Shown in pieces: positions 7,381 to 15,600 of a DNA stretch of 64,000 nt (position 1 is the stretch's first letter; each line of letters begins with the position of its first letter). The stretch is from contig NZ_LBJG01000023.1 of NCBI RefSeq assembly GCF_028128765.1, positions 248,001 to 312,000 on the forward strand, given 5' to 3'. The translations under genes were made by a program, and so were the position numbers. The notes below the pieces were generated by a model that was not told the DNA's origin, did not search any database, and was given only the letters and a program-made list of their open reading frames with translations. This DNA is from Bradyrhizobium sp. CCBAU 51627 (GTDB lineage: Bacteria > Pseudomonadota > Alphaproteobacteria > Rhizobiales > Xanthobacteraceae).

Positions 7381-9612
7381 CTACTTCGTCAGCAGTGCAT
7401 ACGCCCCGGTCCAATCCGCCGGCGGCGGATCGGCCTGAAAGGCCTTGATGCGGGCTTCATACAGCCTGAACAGCTTCTCCAGCGTGTCGGCGTCCTCGCT
7501 GCGGCGGCCGCGCTCGATGGCCTCGAGTGCGCCCTGCCAGTCGCGGCTGCGATAGCAGGCGAGCATCTCGATGGTGATGTTGCGCAGGCGCTGGAAGGCG
7601 GCCGACCGCAGCACGTCCTCGCGGCCCGCAATGGCGTAGATCACTTCCGGCTCGCTCTTGCCCTTGACCATGATGAAGTCGAGCTCGAGGATCGCGAACC
7701 TGTCCTTCACCGCGAGCGCGGTCCGCGAACCGATGATGATCGGAAAACCGTATTCCTTGGTCTGGCCTTCCAGGCGCGAGGCCAGGTTCACGCTGTCGCC
7801 GAGCACCGAATAGTTGAATTTCTTGTCGGAGCCCATGTTGCCGACAACGCCGATGCCGGTGTTGAGTCCGATGCCGACATTGAGCGGGATGTAGACGTGG
7901 CCGCCCTCGGCGGCCTCGTGCTCGCGCTCCCTGTTGACCTCGTCGATCTTCTCGAGCATGCCGACGGCGGCCTCGCAGGCGTTGATCTCGTGCGTCTTGT
8001 CGTCGAGCGGCGCATTCCAGAACGCCATGATGGCGTCGCCCATGTACTTGTCGATCGTGCCTCTGCGCGCCCTGATGACGTTGGTCAGCGGCGTCAGGAA
8101 GCGGTTCATCAGCGTGATCAGGCCTTGCGGATCGTGCTTGTAGCTTTCCGAGATCGAGGTGAAGCCGCGCACGTCGGAGAACATAATCGTCATCTCGCGC
8201 TCCTCGCCGCCAAGCTTGAGCTTTTCCGGCGATTGCGCGAGCTGCTCGACCAGCTCCGGCGACATGTATTGGGCAAACATGCCGCGGATCTGCACCCGCT
8301 GCCGCTGCTCGCGCACGAAGCTCGCAAAGATGAAGGTCAGGTAGATCGCGGTGGTCGACAGCAGCGGATAGGTGAAGTCGATGAGATAGCGGTAGCGCGC
8401 ATAGAAGAACCAGGACGTGCCGACCAGGATGGCGGCGAACATCGCGCCTGCGAGCACCAGCCGGACGGGACCGAGATTCGGCGTGAAGATGATGACGAGA
8501 ATGCCGATGATCATCGCAGCTAGCAATTCGACGCCGAGCGCATAGTTCGGCTGCGAGATCACGGCACCGCTCAGCACGCTTTCGAGCACCTGGGCGTGGA
8601 CTTCGACGCCCGGCATGTTGGCCGAAACCGGCGTGGTCTTGAGGTCGTTCAGCCCGACCGCGGAGGTGCCGATCAGCACCAGCTTGCCCTTGATCTTGTC
8701 CGGCGGCACGTTGTTATCGAGCACGTCGGCCGCCGAGACGTAGATCGAGGGATCCTGCCAGGCATAGTGCACCCACAGCTGACCGTTCTTGTCGGTCGGA
8801 ATCTCCACGCCCTTCAGGCGGATGGCGCGGACGCCGGTCTTGTCGGTGCGCACCAGCAACGTCGGCGTTCCCGTGACGACCCGCAGAATCTCGAGGCCGA
8901 GCGAGGGCATGATGTTGCCCTGGGCGCGCATGATCATCGGCACGCGCCGGATCAGGCCGTCGCGCTCGGTCTTGATGGTGAACAGGCCACGGCCGGCCGC
9001 GACCTTTTCGATGACGGGCACGTTTCGCAGCAGGCCGGGGAATTCAAACAGGAACTTTTCGGCATTCTCCTCGCCCACGGTGGCGACGCCGGTGAAGGGA
9101 AGCGTCTTGTCGAGCTCAGCCCCGACCGCCGGCTGCCCAGTCTCGCCCAGCACCACGTGCGAGCGCTTGATCGCATCCGAAAGGATCTGGTCGTTACTCG
9201 GCAGCTCCCGCAGCCGGGCGCGGGTGACGTCGTCGAGATAACGCATCTGGTTGGCGACGAGATCCGGATTGAGCCTGTCCGCTTCCGAGAACACCACGTC
9301 GAACCCGATCACCACCGCGCCGAGATTGGTGAGATTGATGATCAAATCGGCGATCCGCGTGCGCGACCATGGCCACTGGCCGAGCCTGGCGAGGCTCTTG
9401 TCGTCGATGTCGACGATGGTGACCGGCCGCACCGTCTTGTGGCGCGGGTCGAGCAGCTGGAACATGTCGAAGGTGCGCAGCCGCACCTCCTGGACCGGCG
9501 GCGGATCCCAGACGCGCAGGGCTGCAAACACGACGAGCAGCGCGAGGCACACCAGCCGCGCAAGACCGAACTTTTGCGTGAACCACCGGCGCCAGGACCT
9601 GAGACGTTTCAT
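7381..9612 (-). CDS. CHASE2-domain adenylate/guanylate cyclase
   Basis: This is a membrane sensor that makes a cyclic nucleotide, probably cAMP. After an N-terminal membrane anchor (about 18-35), a periplasmic CHASE2 domain follows (about 40-345; motifs VTIVDIDDKSLARLGQWPWS and VVIGFDVVFSE). Next come three closely spaced membrane helices (about 355-435) and a class III cyclase domain (about 450-640). Metal-binding Asp residues appear in MFSDVRGFTS and DKYMGDAIMAFW, and the transition-state Asn and Arg in NLASRLEG. The tail (about 665-743) is helical. The gene begins 79 bp after the giant FecR/VCBS gene on the same strand with no terminator between, so co-transcription is likely. Confidence 0.92.
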   Translation of the reverse strand: MKRLRSWRRWFTQKFGLARLVCLALLVVFAALRVWDPPPVQEVRLRTFDMFQLLDPRHKTVRPVTIVDIDDKSLARLGQWPWSRTRIADLIINLTNLGAVVIGFDVVFSEADRLNPDLVANQMRYLDDVTRARLRELPSNDQILSDAIKRSHVVLGETGQPAVGAELDKTLPFTGVATVGEENAEKFLFEFPGLLRNVPVIEKVAAGRGLFTIKTERDGLIRRVPMIMRAQGNIMPSLGLEILRVVTGTPTLLVRTDKTGVRAIRLKGVEIPTDKNGQLWVHYAWQDPSIYVSAADVLDNNVPPDKIKGKLVLIGTSAVGLNDLKTTPVSANMPGVEVHAQVLESVLSGAVISQPNYALGVELLAAMIIGILVIIFTPNLGPVRLVLAGAMFAAILVGTSWFFYARYRYLIDFTYPLLSTTAIYLTFIFASFVREQRQRVQIRGMFAQYMSPELVEQLAQSPEKLKLGGEEREMTIMFSDVRGFTSISESYKHDPQGLITLMNRFLTPLTNVIRARRGTIDKYMGDAIMAFWNAPLDDKTHEINACEAAVGMLEKIDEVNREREHEAAEGGHVYIPLNVGIGLNTGIGVVGNMGSDKKFNYSVLGDSVNLASRLEGQTKEYGFPIIIGSRTALAVKDRFAILELDFIMVKGKSEPEVIYAIAGREDVLRSAAFQRLRNITIEMLACYRSRDWQGALEAIERGRRSEDADTLEKLFRLYEARIKAFQADPPPADWTGAYALLTK

Positions 9613-9691
9613 GTTGGCTGAATATCACGCTTTGGCGACGAATGGCAGCTCCGACCTGACCTGCAGGCGATCCGTGGCGTCCACGCGGTTC

Positions 9692-12600
9692 TCAGGAATG
9701 AACGATGAAGTCACTCGCATGGAGGCTGCTGGCCGTGACGCCCTTCAGGAGGATGGTGTCAGCGCTATCGATCGTGATCACGGTGTCTGCTGAATTTGTC
9801 GGCGACGCCGCGACGTGCTGAGCCATCCAATCGGAAACGTTGTCGGTCGTTACGACTGCCGACAGGTTGATCTGATCCTGATTGGGCGTGAAGTTCACGA
9901 TCGTGTCGTGGCTCGAGTTGGCAGCAAACACGAACTGTTCCTGGTACCCCGTACCGAAGAATACATCCTTGCCCGTCGTGCCGCTGAGATTCGCAGGAAT
10001 CTCCGAGTTTTCGGCAAGATTGAAAATCAGGTTGACCATATCGGTCGCACCATGGCCGTCGGTCACGGTGAGCGTAACCTTGTCTGTCGCGGGCTCGCCA
10101 CTGCCTTCGTTGTAGGTAATCGTCTGCAATGCCGAGTTGATGGTGTCCAGCGCACCGGTCCTCGACGACGGGCTGACACTGCTGCCCGACTCCGCAGTGC
10201 TCGCCTGAAGCGTGAAGGTCTCATCCGCCGCGGCGTCCGCGTCGGTGACCGCAAGGCCGTGCACGAAGATGTGGTCGTCGTTCGGCCGGATCGCGCTGAT
10301 GTTGTCGACGTTGAACAAGGGCGAATCGTTCGCACCTGTCACGTCCACCGTGAGCGTCGCCGTGCCGGTCGCACCATGCACGTCCTTGGTCTGGACCGTG
10401 AAGCTGTCGGTGTACTGGCCCGCCGAGAGCGCGTCGATCGCGGCGGCGTTCGGAACATAGCTGTAGCTGCCGTCGGCTCCGACCGTCAGCGAGCCATACA
10501 GGCCAGAGACCGTCGTCGTCGCAACGTGATCGGCATTGAGGACGGCGTAGGTCAGCGTTGCCGTCTCACCGGTGTCGGCATCAGTGCCTGCCAGCTTTCC
10601 GGTGAGATTCGAGAAGGTATCGGCGGCCGCCGTGTCGGTGAGGGTACCTGCGTTCAGATTCGACAGGGTCGGCGCGTCGTTGGCGCCGGTCACGTTAACG
10701 GTGAACGTCGCCGTGCCGGTCGCACCGTGCACGTCCTGCGTCTGGATCGTGAACGTGTCGATGTAGGAGCCTGCCGTCAGCGCGTTGATCGCAGCGGCGT
10801 CGGGCACGTAGTCGTAGGTGCCGTCGGAATTGACGGTCAGCGCACCGTAATGGCCCGCGGCCGTGCCGTGAGCATCCGCATTCAGGACCGAATAGGTCAG
10901 CGATGTCGTCTCGCCGCTGTCGGCATCGGTTCCGACCAGCTTGCCGGTGAGGTCGGGGAAGCTGTCGGTCGCCGCGGTGTCCAGGAGCGGACCGGTGGTC
11001 ACCGCAGCCAGCGACGGCGCGTCGTTGGCGCCGTTGATCGTGACCGTGACCTGCGCCGTGTCGGTCCCGCCGTGATGATCGTTGAGCGTGATGGTCGAGA
11101 CTACCGTCGCTGTCTGACCCTGCCCAAGGAAGTCCAGCGCGCTGTCCTGGATCGAATAGCTCCAGTCGACGGCACCGTTGTTCTTGCCTGCTGTCAGAAC
11201 CGAAAGCGCATTTTCCAGCGCGCTCGCCTGACCCGGCGTCAGCGTGAGCTGGGTGTGGCCGTCGGCGTCGAGCCATGTCGCGGACTGGCCAGTGATGGTC
11301 GCCGTCGGCCGGTCGGTCAGGTCGATATCAGAGAAATCGATCGTGCCGCTCGCCGGCGTCGACTGATCCGAAGTCGAGGAGCCCGTGACGCCGGACTGCT
11401 CGGTCACGACCGCACTCTGCGAGGTCTCGGCCGAGTCGAAGGCCGGCTTGTCGTCGAGTGCGTTGTAGGTGATCAGCGTGCCGCCGTGGCCATCGCTGCT
11501 GCCGGCGAGATGCGCATTGCTGTAGTCGGCGCCGACGAGCTTCACCGTGATGCTGTGACCATAGGCGTCGCTGACGACGAGATCGCCGGTTTCGGCGTCG
11601 TAGGTCGCCGACGTACCCGCATCATAGACGATGCTCGACAGGTCCAGCTTGTCTGTCGCGGCAAATCCAGCGACGGAGCCGGAGAAGCTCGTCGTATCGA
11701 TCTCGAGTTCAGCACCGTTGCCGCCAAAGGTGATGGTTTGCGACACCGTGGCATCGACATCGAGTGTGGCGCCGGCGTCGATCGTGACCGTGCCGGCGCC
11801 CGCCAGCGAACCGTAAAGCGTCAGGGTGCCTGTGTGAACCTCGATCGCGCTGGTATCGGTGGTGGTAATGGCGCCGGTGATGACCGCCGTGCCCCAGCTC
11901 TCGATCTCGCCGGAGTTGGTGATGGCGAGCGCCCCGCCGTCCGCGCTCGAGATCGAGGCGCCGTCGTGGAGGTCAATCTCGCCGGCATTATCGATGGTGG
12001 AGTGCGTGCCGAACACGCTGGTCCCCGAAACCGTCCAGGTGCCGACGCTCTTGTTGTCAAATGTCGCGCTTGCGACCGAGATGTTCCCGTTGATATGGCC
12101 GGTGTTGTTGATCTCGATCGCGCCGCCGGTCTCCAGGATCGCGTAGGTCGTCGCGGTCACGCTTCCGGCATCATGGGGTCCGATGGTGCCGGAATTGTCG
12201 ATGAGCGCAGTGCCGGTCGCGTTCTCATGGACAGAGATCGCGGCATTGCCGTCGGCCCCGAAAACAGTACCCGTGTTGGTGATGTGCGTCGAGCCGGTCG
12301 CACCCACGAGGTCCTGCGAGACATTGATGCCGAACGTTCCGGTGCCCGTGAGGTCGCCGTCATTGATGATGGTGATGTTGCCCGCCCCGTTCGTAAAGGC
12401 CGACAGGCCGATGGCGCCGGTGGCGGAGCCTTCGTTGGTGACGCTGACGTCGCCGCCACCGTGGTCGAAGACGCCGATGGCGGTGCCGGCAGCGGTGATC
12501 GACGACCCCTTGCCGGCCGTGACCGTGATATCGCCCATGCCCCAGGTGAAGGCCTCGATGCCAAAGCCTCTATCCGCCGTGATCGTCGCGTCGCTCTCCA

Positions 12601-15600
12601 CGGTGACGTCACCCTGAACAGCGCCACTGAATTCACCGCTCCCCCCCGCCGTATAGCCCGCCATGATGCCGGCCGGCAGATTGCCGCTCTGGGTATTGGT
12701 CGTTCCCGAATGAATGGTTCCGTGGGCGCGGACGAGGATCGTGCTTTGCACGTCGCTGCCGATCGCGGTCGCCTCATTGACTGCATCGATACCGACGCTG
12801 CCCGAAGCGACGACGTCGCCCTCCGACATCGTGACGCTGATATCGCCGGCGTTGAGGCTGTAGGCATCGATGCCATAGCCCGACGTACCCGTGACATGAG
12901 CGTTGGCACCGATGCTGACGTTCACGTCCCCTGTGCCGCCACCGAGCGCCACGGCCTTGATACCGGTCACCGCGCCGGTGACGCTGGTGCCGGCCCCATC
13001 GTTCACCGATATGTCGCCGCTGCCATAATTGTAAGCGTGGATGCCGTGCCCGCCGGACGTGATGTCGGCGTAGTTGTTGATGACGACGCTGCCGTTCACA
13101 TTGGTATTGACCGCCGAACCGGTGGTCGCGCCATTGTAGCCGGCCTGGATACCGCTTGGCGTATTGCCACTTTGATTCGGGCTGCTGCCGGAGTTGATCG
13201 TGCCGTAGGCGTTGACGATGATCTCGCTGTCGGCGGACGCATCGATCGAGGTCGCCCGGTTGACCGCGACGATACCGGAGCTGCCCGAGGTCACGACGCT
13301 TCCGGCCTCGGTGCTCACCGTGACGTCGCCACTGCCGTAGCTGCGCGCACGAATGCCGTAGGTCGAGCTTCCCGTGATGTTGCCGCCGGCGTCGATGGTG
13401 ACGTCGCCGCCGCCATGGGTCGTCGCATCGATGCCGAATGCACCGCCGGCCGCACCGCCGAGCTGGGTGATCGAGATGTCGCCTGTATTGGCGGCGTTGA
13501 GGTTCTCGACGAGAATGCCTTCGGACGTCGCGCCGGTGCCGATCGCCTTGCCGGTCAGATTGGCGATGGTGACATTGCCGAGACCGGATGCGCCGTCGCG
13601 CAAGACGACGCCGTTACCGGCCAAGCCCGCGATGTCCTTTGTCGCGGTCAGCGAGATGTCGCCGACGCCATTCTGGGTGACGACGACGCCGTTGGCCGCT
13701 CCCGTCAGAGCGCCGGTCGGTGTCAGCACGATATCGGCATGGCTGTCGCTCGTTCCGCCCGACGCCGTGAAGTCGAGCGCGTCACCGCTCGCAGCCGTAA
13801 TGTCGCCCGCGCCGGTGACCATGAACGTGCCGCCAGTCGACGACTGGCCAGCGATGGTACCGGTGAAGCCCTGTCCGGCAACCTTGTCGAGCTGAAGCGT
13901 GCCCGTGCCGCCCGCGAAAGTAACGGTCTGCGCATCCGCCCCGCCGAGCTCGAGCTTCGCCTGGTCGTCGATGACGAGCGAGCCGACGCCGGTGAGACCG
14001 CCGGAGAGGTTCAGCGTGTCCGCCTGCACCTCGATGGTTCCGGTGTTGGTGACGGCCGCCGAGATCGTGTTGCCGCCCGAGACGCCGAAGAGATGGCCGG
14101 AATTGTTCAGGCTGCCGCCGTTGATCGCGACAGTATCGGACAGATAGAGGTTCGACGTGCCGTCGATCGTGACGGAGCCCCCGTCATTGGTGACGGTCAG
14201 CGACGTGAGCTTGAGGATGCCGCCGCCCACCGCCTTGATATCGGCGGTGTTGACGATCCGCTCGCCGGAAATGTCGAGCTCGCCACCATTGGCCTGGATC
14301 AGCTTGTGGTTGGTGAGGGTATGAATGATAGCGGAATCGATTGTCAGCTTGCCGCTGGTGACGGCGAACGCGCCGGTGTTGGTGATATCGGCATCGGTGA
14401 TGGCACTGACACCCGTCGATACCAGCATGCCTGCTATCGTCAGCGTGCCGCCGTCGATCTCGGTGCTCGACATCGTCAGCGTCTGGCCGTCGTCGACCTG
14501 CACCGTGCCGCTGTTGGTCACGATGACGCCGAGCAGCGTCGCGGCGCCGGCAATCTCCAGCGTACCCTTGTTGGTAACAGGGCCGCCCTGGATCTTTGCG
14601 TCGCCCTGAAGTTTGACGAGGTTGTCGAGCTCGATGCCGGCATTGTCCGTGATGACCGAACCCGACACCGTGATGCCATCCAGCGTCAGCCCGGCATCGA
14701 CCACGACTGTGGCGACGCTCAGGGTTGCACCGCTGTCGATCCGGCTGGCGCCGGTGACGTCGATGCTGCCGTCGCCCGCGACGGCGCCGCCGCTGATCGT
14801 GGTGCCGTTCAGCTCCATCGCAGCGTCGACAATGACGTTGCCGGTGGAATTGTCGACCGTGGATCCCGGACCAAGGGCGAGCGCGCCCGTGCGCACCTCG
14901 ATGGTGCCGGCATTGGTGACCGCCTCACCGTTCAGCGCGTTGCCAGTGCCGCTGACATCGAGGGTGGCGTTGTTCTTGAGGATGCCATTGCTGAGCACGG
15001 CATTGCCGGTGAGGTCGAGCTCGCCGTCATTCGTGACGGTGCCGCCGGGCGAACCCGGATCGGCGCCCCCCTCGCCCTCGCCGCCCCCCGCCCCCCCGTG
15101 CGGGACTGGCGGCACACCACCGTCGATCGTCGTCCCGTTGATGACCAGCTTGCCGCCAGCATCGACGTTGACGCTGCCGGAATTGTTGACGATCTCGTTG
15201 GCGAATTCCGCCGCGCCCTTGACGTTGACCACGCCCCAATTGTTCAGCCTGCCATTCTCGATCAGGCTGGTGCCGTCGAGCTCCAGCGTGCCGAGAATGG
15301 CGACGGTGCCACCATCGACCGTCACGGTGTCGGCAAACAGCGCCGCCCCGGACTCGACCTGAACGATACCACCGGCATTGGCAATGTTGCTCTCCAGCGT
15401 CAGCGTGCCGCCGGAAAGGTCGATCATGCCGGAATTGACGATGGTCGTGAGGGTATCGATCTTGCCGCCAGCGGCCAGCGTCAGCGTGCCCGCATTGGTG
15501 ATCGTCGCGGTATTGACGACGGCCTCGCCGGTCTTCGCCCTGGTGATCGTCTCGACATCGATCGCGCCACCGACAAGAACGATGCCGTCCGGAGCGTTGG

